In this document: one piece after another, positions 36,001 through 48,142 of the stretch
Numbering within the stretch: the stretch's first letter is position 1
Layout: every line of letters begins with the position of its first letter
Assembly (NCBI GenBank): GCA_034509735.1
Contig: JACGWO010000004.1
Span: 9,281,395 to 9,345,394 of the forward strand
DNA from: Sesamum alatum
Lineage: Eukaryota; Streptophyta; Magnoliopsida; Lamiales; Pedaliaceae
Reading direction: 5' to 3'
Length of the DNA stretch: 64,000 nt
Notes under the pieces: model-generated
What the model saw: only the letters and a program-made list of their open reading frames with translations
Database searches by the model: none
Told to the model about the DNA's origin: nothing
Made by a program: the position numbers and the translations under genes

Positions 36001-37194
36001 ATCATGCAAGTTCCCATCTCCTCTGGCTCCCATGATAACATGTTCTGGAAACTCACCCCTAATGGAGCTTTCTCTTCCTCATCTGCCTGGGATATCAGTA
36101 GGGATGTCAGGCCTAAAATCCCACTGTTTCAAACTCTCTGTCCCCCTTCCTAACCCCTTCCATTTCCATATTCATTTGGCGTCTTGTGAATGACTGGATC
36201 CCGGTGGATGATAGGCTTCAAAGAAAAGGTATTTCTCTAGCCCACAATGCTGCTGTTGTGAGGATACTGAAACCATACCCCATCTCTTCTTACATAGCAA
36301 CTGTGCTCAAGAAGTTTGGAACAACATTGCTAATAAGTTTCAGATCCATCTCCCTCACACCAACAACATCTCTACCTTCCTCCTTGCCTGGAAACAGAGA
36401 CCTTCAACTCAGCCTCATCTCAGAGATATCGTCCCTGCCCTGATCCTTTGGAACATCTGGCGTCTTAGGAACAAGAACAGACATGGAAATACTCCTTTTA
36501 AAGTGAACACCATCATCTTCAGAACGTTTGAGCACCTCAAAAGAATCCAACAGGCCAAACTTTTCAAGCCAGAACACATCATAGGTGATCATGTTGCTGC
36601 TCATCAGCTTGGGATCCCCACCCAGCACACCCCACCCCTCAGAAATGCTTAGATAGTGTGCTGGGGGAAATCCCAAGAGGGCTGGCTCAAATTAAACATT
36701 AACGGGGCTCCTAAAGGGAACCCTGGACCCTCTAGGGCAGGAGGCATCCTTCGTGATAGTGCTGGTAGTCCTATTTTTGCTTTCTGTGAACCCCTCGGGA
36801 TTACCTCGAATAATCAAGCAGAAATCAATACTCTTCTTAGAGGACTGCAAATCTGTGCTGAAAAGGGGCTTCACCATATATGGATTGAAACTGACGCTCA
36901 GTATATTATCAAGCTGATCTCCTCCCCTACCTTGGTCCTTGGTATCTCCAACACTCTCTGATCAAAATTCGGTCCCTCATGAAGAAAATGAATACCTATA
37001 TCACACACATCCTTAGAGAGGGTAACCAGGCTGCTGACTTCTTTGCTAACCTTGCCTGCAACGAACACCAACTTTGTATTTTGGATGGCCATCTCATTAG
37101 AGGATACATTTCAGGTATCATTCATTTAGATTCCATTGGCACTCCTTATCTGAGGCAAAAGGGCAACACCAATACTGGTTACAGATATATTTAA
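33074..37194 (+). pseudogene. LINE ORF2 (endonuclease, RT, RNase H), degenerate
   Basis: Domains in order: apurinic-type endonuclease from MIKLLIWNVRGIG (33074) through GGDFNT (33463) to SDHHPF (33713); reverse transcriptase with ILGPDGFPSSFF (34397), TAQSGFVPGRAI (34668), LIKLDMSKAYDRV (34775), then QGLRQGDPISPALF and catalytic YADD (35097-35108); zinc-binding tail (35659-36153); RNase H (about 36680-37100). In RNase H the first catalytic Asp appears as Asn (LNINGAPKGNPG). In-frame stops occur at 33422, near 33502, near 33623 and near 33780. Frame changes occur near 34360, 34910 and 35390 and later. Confidence 0.9.
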
Positions 37195-37719
37195 CATGTT
37201 TTTTGATGATATCTCTTGCATCATTCGTGCTCTCCTTTTGGACCTTTCGTATTGGATTTATGACTGTTGTTTCGCTGAGTATCACATTGCATATATGTTT
37301 TCATGTTTTCCATTGGTTAGAACTTGCGTTTTTGTATTATGCACCACTTTATGTTTGTCTTGCATGGCTTCAAGTGCATAGCTGGCAGGTTCAATTTGCT
37401 ATACTACATTGTTGGGAATGCTTCTGGTATAATTGGGAATGCTACAAATTCTTTTTGTCTAGTCAATACATCTTCCCCAACCATGATGCTCTTATTTTGG
37501 ACATATTTTGTAAAAGAGTAGTACTCCTTATTTATGTTTTGCGCTACAATTGTAAGGGAGTAGTACTCCTTATTTATAGCTTTATAGATATTCTAGGGAG
37601 GTAGCCCTCCTCGTTGTAAATTGGCCTCTTTTTTGTTTTCTAATATAGAAGGGACGGGGACCCTGAAAAGCTCCCCCCACCTCTTGGTGGTTTTCTGAAA
37701 AAAAAAAAAAAAAGAAAAG

Positions 37720-37850
37720 AGCCAAAACAAAAAGGGTAATCTCAATGAAAATTGAGCTGCTAAACTATTTTTCAATTTTTCAAACAATAGAAAATAAAAA
37801 TGTCCCACTTCGAACAAACAAACGGGGCCTAATATTTTAATTTAAGTAAA
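37720..37850. other. Flank after the LINE
   Basis: Begins with the right copy of the 15-bp target duplication (37720-37734). It continues the DNA interrupted at 30801 and runs into the next miniature element. No gene is seen. Confidence 0.6.
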
Positions 37851-38859
37851 CAACTAACAATTTACCCCGTTGTTCATGAAAATTGAGTAAAAAAACCCCC
37901 TAAAGGATGCGGTGTTACGCACGCGCTTGTAGTGCGATTCTTACTTGATTTTAAGCATTAAATAATATTTTTATATATAAAATATAATATATTAACATTT
38001 ATATATAAATATTAATTTTCATATATATATTTATATATAATATATTTGTATATAAATAAATAAAATATTTTCTTTTGCTTTCCTTGTCATCTTCCCCACT
38101 GCGCCTCTGCCTCGCCTCCATCGCGCCTCCCCTTCCCCCACCGCTTTGCCTCGCCTCACCTCCCCTTCCCTCCACCGTGCCTCCCTTTCCCCCCACCGCT
38201 CTACTTCGTATCACGTTCCCTCAAACTTCGCCGACGCCTCGTCTCCCGCTCCCTCAAACGTCGGCGACGCCTCGCCTCCTCCTTCCTCGGATTTCACCTA
38301 CCGCCTCGCCTCTCCCTCCCTCAGATCTGTCCAGCCCCCTTCGCTCCGCCACCTCCCCCTCCCCCCGTCGCTCCCCATCGCCTCCCCCTTCTCCCCGTCG
38401 CTCCCCCTCAACGGTTGCCATCGCCGCCGCCACCGCCGCCCTACACATCTTTATACATATAGAATAATAATTAACTGTATATATATTAAATATATTTAAT
38501 TGTATTATATAAAGATATATTACATATATATAATTTAAAATTTAATTTATATATTTAAAATTTTTAACTGTTGATGTAAAGTAAATAAGATTTGCACCGT
38601 TGATTGACTAGTTAAATTTCAACCGTAGATTCAACAAATTGAACGGTTCAAGATAAAGTTATAAATTTAATTTTATAATTAAAATTTTAAAAAAATAAAA
38701 AAATTTGAAAAAAGCGCGTGAAACACACGAGCTCGCTTGAGGGGATTTTTTGCTCAATTTTTATGAATACAGAGGAGTAAATTGCTAATTATTTTTTTTT
38801 TAACAGAGAATTTTTTATTCTTTTTGACTAACACAGGGGAGCAAATTGCATTTTTTCCC
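37851..38859. mobile_element. Miniature element with a GC-rich pyrimidine core
   Basis: The right end, read in reverse, is GGGAAAAAATGCAATTTGCT, related to the 30420-30713 element. The left side (CAATTTACCCCGTTG, GAAAATTGAGTAAAAAA) matches the inner part of the right end in reverse, so the outer left 60 bp or so are missing. The centre 38075-38450 is strikingly C/T and GC-rich (CTCCCC, CGCCTC repeats), in contrast to AT-rich arms. Its 130-residue Pro/Ser frames are low complexity and not called as genes. Confidence 0.65.
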
Positions 38860-39667
38860 TCATTTATGTGAACTACTTATGAGAACTATTTGTTTAGCAT
38901 TGCGAAAATAAAAGTGAGTAAATTAAATGTATTATTCTCAATAGCTGAAAATAATATGTTAGTTTTAATGCAAAAACATTGCAGATTAGTTCTTTCATAT
39001 TCATTTGAATGATAATTCTTGAAATATTATAGTTTGTCTAATATAATACAATATCAAATTTAAATTATTAGGTTGAAAATATATAAACATTAAACATATA
39101 TTATAGCTTACATATGAAAATAATTAAGTTTAAGTAGCACAGTTTTTTTAATTTATTAATAATAAATAAACCTTATATTATATATTAAAGATGACTATTC
39201 TTTAATTTTAGTATCTCTTAGTTCATTTTGAACATTATGCATTTAAATTTTCTTAAACTATATTCTTAGTAATATATTTATGATTATTTTATGGGATAGA
39301 AATTAACACATACCTTTTATTGGTTTTATATATATTACGTTATTGGTATTTTATTACTTAATCAAAATTTTAATAGAATTTCTGACAATAAACTATAAGA
39401 ACAGAGGTCCTCACTAAAAGTTAAAATGTTCGAGGAGGTGAATGTCAAAGACCGAAACTTTAGGGAAAGTGGATGCAAATAACCTAGAGAGATGCATCTA
39501 TTACTTTTATGAATAAGCTCAAGTATCAACTAGGACATTTGTAAAAATTCATATATCAATTTGATATTAATAGAGGAGTTGGGCATCAATTTAACAATAA
39601 TGTTAAAATCATTTACAATAATGCTAAAATTCGGTACTAAAATAAATTTTACTCTATATATAATATA
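38860..39667. other. AT-rich intergenic DNA
   Basis: No gene or clear element is seen in this stretch. Confidence 0.6.
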
Positions 39668-40186
39668 GGATTAATTACACTTAGATCCTTTCTAAAAATG
39701 TGAAATTATACTTTCCTCTAATTTTATTTTAAAATTACACTTGCACTCCTGTGTGAACTTTTAGTTTACAATGATGCCCTTCTGTTAGGATATGGAGAAA
39801 AAATGCTGACATCAGTATATATATATATATATATAAATTTCTAATTTTATGCATCATTTGGCATTTCGTATAAATAATTTGACAGTATGACTAATTTTTT
39901 CATTCATTAACGTCTATCACATCATTTTAATTTTTATGTATATCACATTTATTCTCTTACAAGTATAAAAATATTACTAGGGTATCTTTGTCAATAAATT
40001 ATATAGAATATTGAATGAAAAGTAAAATTAAAAATTTATGTTATTTCATTATTGACGTTGGTATTTTTTTTTTTCCAAACTCTAAAAGAATGAGCGCAGT
40101 TGTAAAAGGGTATATGTATAATTTTAAATTTTTTGGGGGGAAAAGGTAATTTTGAATTTGATAGGGGATTTAAGGGTAATTGACCC
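39668..40186. mobile_element. Probable Mutator-like miniature element near the transporter gene
   Basis: The ends are GGATTAATTACACTTAGATC and, read in reverse, GGGTCAATTACCCTTAAATC. The flanks TATAATATA (39659-39667) and AATAATATA (40187-40195) agree at eight of nine bases, though their low complexity weakens this. An (AT)n tract lies near 39818-39833. It lies about 280 bp upstream of the transporter start codon. Confidence 0.55.
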
Positions 40187-40195
40187 AATAATATA

Positions 40196-40465
40196 TTCAA
40201 AAGTTCATTCAATTTTAATGGTTTATTCTTTTCTTCCAACATTTCTGCTCTTCGAATATACCTGCGAAGACCACGCTTTCATCACAACGTCCTTTTCAAA
40301 CAAACAAAAAAAAAAAAAAGAACAGAACAAAACGGTCCGCCACCGCCCCGTCCCGCCGTCCGCCACCGTTCCCTCGCAAAAAACTGACTTTGTTGTGATC
40401 ATGAAATAACATCCGTGGAGAGAAGACCAAAAGCCCAGCAAAAACCCTGAAGGAAAAACCAAGAG
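40196..40465 (+). promoter_or_regulatory. 5' flank and leader of the transporter gene
   Basis: The stretch contains a GC-rich patch (CGCCACCGCCCCGTCCCGCC near 40338) and an A-rich run at 40306-40319. No clear TATA box is identified. The leader must be short, because the miniature element ends about 280 bp upstream. Confidence 0.4.
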
Positions 40466-43400
40466 ATGAAAACAGAAACGTTAACGCTTGTGCTGGTAAA
40501 TCTGGCAGGCATCATGGAAAGAGCGGACGAATCGTTGTTGCCGGGAGTGTACAAAGAGGTGGGGGAGGCACTCAACACGGGCCCAACCGGGCTAGGCTCT
40601 TTGACCCTTTTCCGATCGATGGTGCAGGCTATTTGTTACCCTATAGCGGCTTACTTGGCGTCCTTCCATAACCGGGCCCTCGTCATTTCTTATGGAGCTT
40701 TCCTGTGGGCTGGCGCCACCTTCCTCGTTGCCCTCTCCTCCACATTCCTTCAGGTTTTCAACAGAAACTCTCCATTGTTTTGCTGCTTTTCTTCTTTCAA
40801 ATCTTTTATTTTTTATGGAGTATTCTTTTGTTGTTCAAGGATGCGTCATTTTTGTGGTAATTGGAGGTGGGGTGAGCAATTTTGTTCGCTTTATGTTCGA
40901 GGTGTTCATGATCATTTTTCAATAATTCATTGCACCAATTTGTTTCAAATGGTATAATGACTGCTAGTTTTTTGGTGAATATGGGGACATGAAACAATTT
41001 TGATTAGTTGGTTTGAGAAGTAGTATGGTAATTGAGTTTTGCAGTATAGAAGGGGACATCATAATGCGGTGATCATTTGCATATAGCTTGTTGTTGAATA
41101 TATTGGTCATAAGATCATATAGTATTGATAAAGCTAAACACACCCTGAGATTTTATGATGCATAGGATATAAGCGTTTTTGTCTTAGTTCCTCGAAAGTG
41201 AGTGAGATTTTGTTCTTGAGATCACACAGTATTGATACAATTTAAATGGGTCCTTGGTTTACTGATCCATTTTCGAAAGTGCTTTTTGTTGGTCCTCAGG
41301 AAAGTGAGAAAGAATTGATAGAGTAGCTGTCTTATTTCAACTTCTTATGGCATGATGATAGATGCCAACCTATATGAGGAAATCAAAGCCCATCTAGAGG
41401 CAATTTTTGCTCATGAAATAAACTTGCATGCTATGTGATTCTGAAAATTATTGAACTCAGTTTTGTGCAATGTGAATGAGGGTTTATATTCCTCAGGCAG
41501 TGAGACTCCTTTATGATATGCGGTTATTCTTGGTCCATATGTTTCGGGTAATCTTTGGGCATCAGAGTGGAAAGTCAAAGCATATTGTTTGAACCTCCAG
41601 AAGAATGAGAGGTGTTGAGTATATCTCAAAATTGTTTACTTTGAATCAGCTGTTATAACCAAAAATTGTTACATTTGGGATCAGCTGTTGATTATAGCAC
41701 AAATTATTCATCTTAGGAACCAACACTGGAAAAGTCTGATTTCAAGTTTTCTGCACCAATTTATAGTTTTGCAGTGAATGCTGTATGGTCAGTGTAAAGT
41801 AATTGAGTATTCTGAAGGTCTCTTATCTTATATTGTCTCCCTGGGTTTTCCAGATTGATTAGTGACACCTGCATGACTTAATACTCGTAATACATGAATT
41901 TTCATCATTCAACTTACAATTAATTGAAACTGATGAAAGGCATGGTTCTTGTCAAAATTTCTAAAATACCATAGATTTCATTGAAGCTAGGGACGTGATG
42001 CCTCTTACTGAGGGATGCAAGGGATTACAAAGTCATAGTTCAGTAAATTTTGGTGTCACTGAGTGACAGAGACATCATAGCTAGAAGTTTGTGGAGAGTG
42101 GACTAGGATAATCATGCACTGCTCATGTAGATATATCAATTTCGAGTTTTTTTCCTGCAGTGGTAATTAAAAATAAAGCTACTGAGTACTTATAGTTTTC
42201 GAAAATTGAATCATCAAACATTCTTTTCATTAGTGAATTGCTTCTCTGTAGTGCTTCCACAATAAGTATCAGTAGATAAGTGACATGAAAAATGATAGAT
42301 TGTACTATGTCTATGGTTTAGTCTCCTTGTTGACAATCTGAAGAAATAAAGTCATTTGCCAAAAAAGAGGATAAGATCTGAGGCTGGCGACCCTATGGAT
42401 TAGGACCTATAGTAAGTACTACTTATTACAGTGTAAGGAGAAGAAAAAGAGGAGTACAGGGGTTCACCTAGATGTATATGTGTAGGAGGTTATCTTTATG
42501 GTATTGTACTAAAATTTACTCGACATGGTTATCAGTTGCCTCTGTAACTTTTAATTTTGTCTGCCAGATAGCTGTATCAAGAGCTTTGAATGGGATTGGC
42601 CTTGCCATTGTTGCACCTGCAATTCAGTCCATTGTAGCTGATTCAACTGACGAAGGCAACCGTGGTATGGCTTTTGGGTGGCTGCAGCTTACCAGCAATG
42701 TTGGGTCAATTGTTGGTGGATTATTTGCATTATGGATAGGTACACGTACTTTTATGGGAATCTCTGGCTGGAGAATTGCTTTTCTTCTTGTTGGCATAGT
42801 CAGTGTTGGTGTGGGGATACTAGTTCGGTTATTTGCTACTGACCCCCACTTTCCAAGTGGGAGTGTCAGAGATAGTAATGAAGCTCCCAGCAGGTCTTTC
42901 CGGGCAGACGTGAAAAACCTCATACAGGAAGCCAAATCGGTAACAAAGATCCCATCCTTTCAAATTATTGTAGCTCAAGGGGTTACAGGTGCGTTTCCCT
43001 GGTCAGCTTTGGCCTTTGCCCCGATGTGGTTGGAGCTAACTGGTTTCACTCATGGGGAGACCGCCATCCTCTTAACCTTGTTTGTGGTTGCAAATTCGAT
43101 TGGCGGTCTATTTGGAGGTAAGTTGGGAGATTTCCTATCAAAGCGCCTTCCAAACTCTGGCCGGATAATTCTGGCACAGATAAGCACAGGATTAGGGATC
43201 CCTCTCGCAGCAATTCTTTTGTTGATGGTGCCAAACAATCCGTCTACACTGTTCTGGCATGGTTTGGTCTTGTTTATCACAGGTTTTTGCATAGCTTGGA
43301 ATGCTCCAGCCACGAACAAGTAAGATTTCTACTGACATTTCATCCATTCCCCATCTCATTTTTCGTTTCTTAGTACATCTCCAGGTATATAGGTTTCAAA

Positions 43401-44135
43401 AATAGCAATCTTACCATGATATAATCCCTGCATTAGTAGATGGGTCCATCGTAGTTGTGAAATGCTGTGAACATAAAATTCAGTGAACTTGCATTCATAC
43501 AATGATGCTGTGTATTTGAGGAAATAACAAAAAGTTAGAGAAGGGAAGAGTAGTTGTAGCAGGGGTTCGAATCTCGCATGCCACTTTGTTGTACTATCAC
43601 AGTGTTGAATATCATAGTAATTGCCATAGATAGTCCAATTTTTGCAGAGATAGTCCCAGAGAAATCTCGAACGAGCATCTACGCTTTAGACAAATCCTTC
43701 GAGTCTGTATTATCATCATTTGCTCCTCCAACTGTTGGAGTACTGGCTCAGTATGTCTATGGATATAAGCCGGTTGCAGCTGGCTCAGTAGATATTTCCA
43801 CAGACAGAGGGAACGCCGCATCTTTGGGGAAGGCTCTTTTTGCAGCAATAGCCATTCCAATGGGTTTATGTTGCATCATTTACTCCTTCCTCTATCTTAC
43901 ATATCCAGTGGACAAAGAGCGTGCTCAAATGGAAGCTCTCATTGAATCAGAGATGCGGCTCATAGAGTCGGATTCTTCACCTTCCAGAAGAATAAATCTT
44001 CAGGCTCAATCTGCTGAGGGAAAAGAACTATATCTTGAAGGCAGAACTCTCATTGAAATGCCTTATGATGATGATGCATCTGATTCTGATGATAGCGATC
44101 AAAAAACTTTAATTCGTCGCCATGTACTAATATGA
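40466..44135 (+). CDS. Major facilitator superfamily transporter, 513 residues
   Basis: Exons 40466-40753, 42568-43319 and 43634-44135 join in frame (phases 0 and 2) to 513 residues, with GT/AG borders. The start is the first ATG and gives METALTLV-like MKTETLTLVLVNLAGIMERA, a normal N-terminus for this plant subfamily. Hydrophobic segments fit about twelve membrane helices. Conserved blocks: SLTLFRSMVQA, RALNGIGLAIVAPAIQS, GMAFGWLQLTSNVGSIVGG, FPWSALAFAPMWLE, GLFGGKLGD, PEKSRTSIYALDKSFES. The C-terminus is a polar, acidic cytoplasmic tail (DDDASDSDDSD). It resembles the Arabidopsis At4g36790-type proteins, whose substrate I cannot state. Intron 1 is 1814 bp. No lesion is seen, so it is probably functional. 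Confidence 0.93.
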
Positions 44136-44965
44136 AGGCACAGAATGTTTTGCATCCAAGGTAAATAGCTACCTCATTTACCATATAGATAAGGTTGATC
44201 GTCCATAGGCACTGGATTTGGTGAATCTGACTGAATTAGCTGGGAACATACTGCTTAAGGAATGCATACTTGAGTACGGATGTGCTTCGATGATGGTTTA
44301 TTTGCAGCCATTATTGAAGAGCTGGAGAAACATAGTAACTTTCCTAGCAGGAAAAATAACTCTTTTTGCAGTGAAGGAAGTGCAATCTGTCTGTGGAAAG
44401 AACTGAAATCTGGGAGAAGCTTTTATTGATCTGCTGTAAAGAACTTGATCCATCTGTCTTGTGAGGAAGGATTAAACTTGGGATAAGGCTTTCATTTCTT
44501 TATCAACAGCTCCACTTTCTTGGCTCATTTGAAGATTCACCATTGCAGTTCTTCAGTCATGGATTTCAGCCGTTGATTTCATCTTCTTCAAATACAAATT
44601 AGAAGAATTCTTATAAATAGCATTTGTAGCCGTTGGATTTCATTTTATTCAAGATGAAATAGATAGAAGTCTGACAAATAGGTCATCCTTACGAATTTTT
44701 ATACTTCAAATGCCCTTACCATTCATTTGTAATTCCCATAGAGATTGTTTTGCTTTCTTTTCATCTTTTTTTTTAGAACAAACAAAGGAGCTTTTCTTTG
44801 ATACTTGGTCAAAAAGTTGACTATAGATAGATTAGAAGCTACTTTGATTAGATGTTTTATGTTCTAAGTAATTTCTTGAGAAATTGTCAAAAACCTTGCA
44901 TTTAGTGTATATATGCACAATTGTTTTTCCTCTTTATTGCATGATGTCAAAAAAGTGTCACCTAA

Positions 44966-44996
<31 letters not shown>

Positions 44997-45320
44997 GTGT
45001 TATAGTTAATCACCATTGTTAAAAATGAAAAATCATGATGAATACTCATTTAGGGAGTTTTTGCAAGAGTTTTGAATAGACGTTTTCCAGCTTCTCGCTT
45101 CAAAAAAAGTACTTATTGGGATGCTAGTTTCTACTTCTGAAATTACTTAAAAAAAACACTTTTAAGCAAAAAGCAAGATGCTTCTAGCGGCTTTCATTGT
45201 TTGTAAATAAATTTAGCTTTTTCTTGCACTGTTTTACTCTCATTGTAATAATCTTAATTCAAATTTATTTTTTTTAATTTATTTTTAAAATTGCACATCT
45301 AAAGTTAATATTAGAGTTCT
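44136..45320 (+). other. 3' UTR and flank of the transporter gene
   Basis: The first several hundred bases are less AT-rich than the intergenic DNA beyond and probably include the 3' UTR. A 25-base T run lies near 44971-44996. No gene is supported; the short frame at 44218 has no recognisable content. Confidence 0.5.
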
Positions 45321-45583
45321 TGTTATGAAATTTAAAGTTGTGGATGTTCATCTTCATCTCTCATACTCTTTATATTCTCTCATAAATTATAAACTACTGT
45401 GGTTTATCTCCCCTCATAAAAAATGAGACTTTTGGTTGTAATCTTGGAGCTTATAAATAGACCACTTCATTTTGTATGGTGATAATGGGAAATGATATAA
45501 GAATACTTTCTTCTTTCCTCTCAATTCTAATTCTCATATTGTTGCACTTTATATAATTTTATAACACGTTATCAACACGAAGC
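45321..45583 (+). repeat. Copia 5' LTR and primer binding region, orphaned
   Basis: The 246-bp LTR (45321-45566) starts TGTTATGAAATTTAAAG and ends TTATAACA. It has a promoter-like TTATAAATAGACC near 45450. CGTTATCAACACGAAG follows at 45567-45582, as in copia families with an AACACGTTATCAGCACGA primer region. The coding body does not follow. A same-strand copia gag of a fitting type starts at 51951, so this LTR may be its separated 5' end. Confidence 0.6.
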
Positions 45584-47290
45584 TTTATATTTTCAAGACT
45601 AGCTCCATCTAAGCATCAAGGAGATCGTTGTAGTAAGATTTAATTTTCTAAGGTAATCCATATCTATACTCCATATAAACGTGTGAATACTCAAGTTGTT
45701 TGTTCCCATTGTGAAAAGACAAATATACCCTCATTTAAATAATATTAATATTATATTATAGATTTTGGAATTTTTAACAATTTAGAATTATAAATATTCT
45801 AAACCCCCTCCATATAAATTTAGTATAAAAAACATAAATCGTGAATCATGAATGAATCCAATTAAGCAGAATTTTAATAACTTGCTTCTAATCGTGAATC
45901 ATGAACGAGTCCAATTACACAGACCTATCACGCATTAAATTTTAATAACATCCACAGAAAATTATATTATAAAATTAGTTATAGAAAAAATAAAATTCTA
46001 TAAGAAAAATATTTAAGAGTCTTAATTCCTCTAAACTACTTGGGAATAACATATTCAACTAAAAAAAAATAATTTGCTAAATAATATTTCAACACAATTA
46101 CTTTGTTAGAAGAACTCTTAATTATATTAAGAAAATTTTAATTTACCATGACACATTATAATTTAAAATAAACTACACATTAGTAATATATAAAATACTA
46201 ATCTAAACGTAAATATATATATATAATAATGAATAAATATCAAAATTTAATTACAAATTAAAATTGATATATGGATATGATATTATTAAATTGAAATTGC
46301 TTGTGAAAATTCAATTATTGAGTGAATCTCTTGATTTTTTAGTATTAGATAATCTTGAATACTTTACTTTTACATCTATTATTTTTTTATATTAATGAAT
46401 AGAATAAAAGTATTACAACAACAAATGTGACATAAATAATTAAGTTGTAACATAATATATCATTGAATTAGAAATAAATCATGTCAATCGGTGCTTATGA
46501 AAATAAGATTAAGAAGTTAAACTAAAGACGTATAGAATTAAAAACTACAATATAAAGGCAAAAAATAAAATTTTATACAATAATATTTCAAAACTTAGAA
46601 GGTAATAAAGCATGTAAATAATACTTTGACAATATTTAAAGTTGATATTGAAATATAATTAACATTAGGATCTTACAGTACAAAATATTGGCAATATTGT
46701 CCAATTGAATTAGATTTTTATAATAATAGTCAATATATAATTAGTTTGTAATCATTTAGTGTCCATAAATTAAAAATGAACAACATCCAAATTATAGTAA
46801 AAAAAACATATTACATGCACAGACATAATATAGCAAAATCAAACAATAGCAAAGAGATATAATAAAACCTATGAATAAAAATTGATAAATTTTATTAAAA
46901 AGAAATTTCTTCTAAAATGGAATAACGAATAAGTATCAAAATTTAATTACAAAAAAAAATTATCAATCTAATGAAATTAGAAGTGCTCTTGAAAATTTAA
47001 AAAAGAACTAATTAATTAATTTTATTTCAATATTAATAGAATAAAACACCATGTCTCCCCCCTCCCCTGCACCCCATAGACATTGATATTGAAGAAAATT
47101 ATAAATAGTAATATAATAAATAATTTAATTTAAAACCTTATCTTATTGAGTAGTAAATTAACTAACATAATTGTAGGTCCTAACGAGACATATATAACTA
47201 TTGTTATGCTTTAAAAGGTGCATAAAAGTTGTAACATTTGGTCCCCTTGTATTATTATACACTTAATGCCCACATGGTATTTTTTTTTTT
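45584..47290. other. AT-rich intergenic DNA
   Basis: No gene is seen. A short near-repeat (CGTGAATCATGAA at about 45840 and 45893) is present. Confidence 0.6.
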
Positions 47291-47510
47291 AGGGATAATT
47301 ACATTTACACCCCCTCACCTATTGTCCACTTACACAAACCACCCCTGCCTTTTGAAAAATTACAGAAACCACCCCTGGTAGCCTTTAAAATCCAAAAATA
47401 CCCCTATTAATTTGGTCAAACTTTACTATAAATTTTGAGGACAAAAATGCCCTTAGGGGTGTTTCTGTAATTACCAAAAGGTAGAGGGGGTGTTAATGTA
47501 ATGTCTATGA
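47291..47510. mobile_element. Possible small miniature element
   Basis: AATTACATTTACACCCCCTC at the left pairs with GGGGGTGTTAATGTAAT at the right. ACCACCCCTG-type repeats lie inside the left half, and GGGGTGTTTCTGTAATTAC lies opposite. No target duplication was identified. Confidence 0.45.
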
Positions 47511-47624
47511 GGATGAGTAATATGACCCCATACATTTTTTCATTATTTATATCAAATTTAAATTTAAATTTAAATTATTTTATCAATTTTTTTTAATTGA
47601 ATCTCTATATAAAATTACAGTTTC

Positions 47625-47798
47625 TAATAATTGAAATATTAAATTATTCAATTAATATATATTTCTAAAATTAGTTGACAATGAGGGCGCCTTCATTGTC
47701 ACCTTCATTGTTTGATATATTTTAATCGTTGTCGCCTTCATTGTCAACTAATTTTAGAAAATATATATTAATTGAATAATTTAATATTTCAATTATTA
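47625..47798. repeat. Long hairpin with 65-bp arms
   Basis: Bases 47625-47689 and 47733-47798 are almost perfect reverse complements (one-base indel in the A/T run), with a 43-bp loop. The loop repeats CTTCATTG. The flanks are AT-rich and no target duplication was found. Confidence 0.85.
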
Positions 47799-48142
47799 CA
47801 CATACTATAAAACATCAAATAGGAATAGAGACACGTTTTTTTATCCTCAAGATACATATTATCATATTTAGAAAACTCTATCAAAAATTCCAATATTATT
47901 CAAGCATTAGTAAGATTACTGTAAAGGAAATATTGAAGTTTTATGACATGATTTTGCTGAAAGTGATCTTTTTATGATTAGATTACTTATTCAAGTTCGT
48001 GTATTGCATTTAGAACATCACATATGACCTTTAATTTTTATACATATATGAGTTTTTAAACATGGAACCAAAGATATCCGAGGCTCCTCAATTGAGAAAT
48101 ATTTCTTTTAATCGCTTCAGTGGTATATTTTTAAATTATTTA

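Larger units (their letters stand above)
30802..37719 (+). mobile_element. Full-length L1-type LINE with 15-bp target duplication
   Basis: The 6.9-kb element has a 5' UTR, ORF1, ORF2 (endonuclease, reverse transcriptase, zinc region, RNase H), a 3' UTR and an A-rich tail at 37698-37719. AGCCAAAACAAAAAG stands at 30787-30801 and again at 37720-37734, a perfect duplication. That makes the 5' end at 30802 firm and the copy full-length rather than truncated. Both ORFs carry frameshifts or stops, so it is not active now. Confidence 0.93.

Noticed and set aside
38075..38499. Pro/Ser-rich frames as a gene
   Set aside because: All frames are open because of simple C/T-rich repeats; the sequence lies inside a miniature element.
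43560..43590. GGTTCGAATCTC, like a tRNA B box, in transporter intron 2
   Set aside because: No A box at the right distance and no cloverleaf; at most a SINE scrap.
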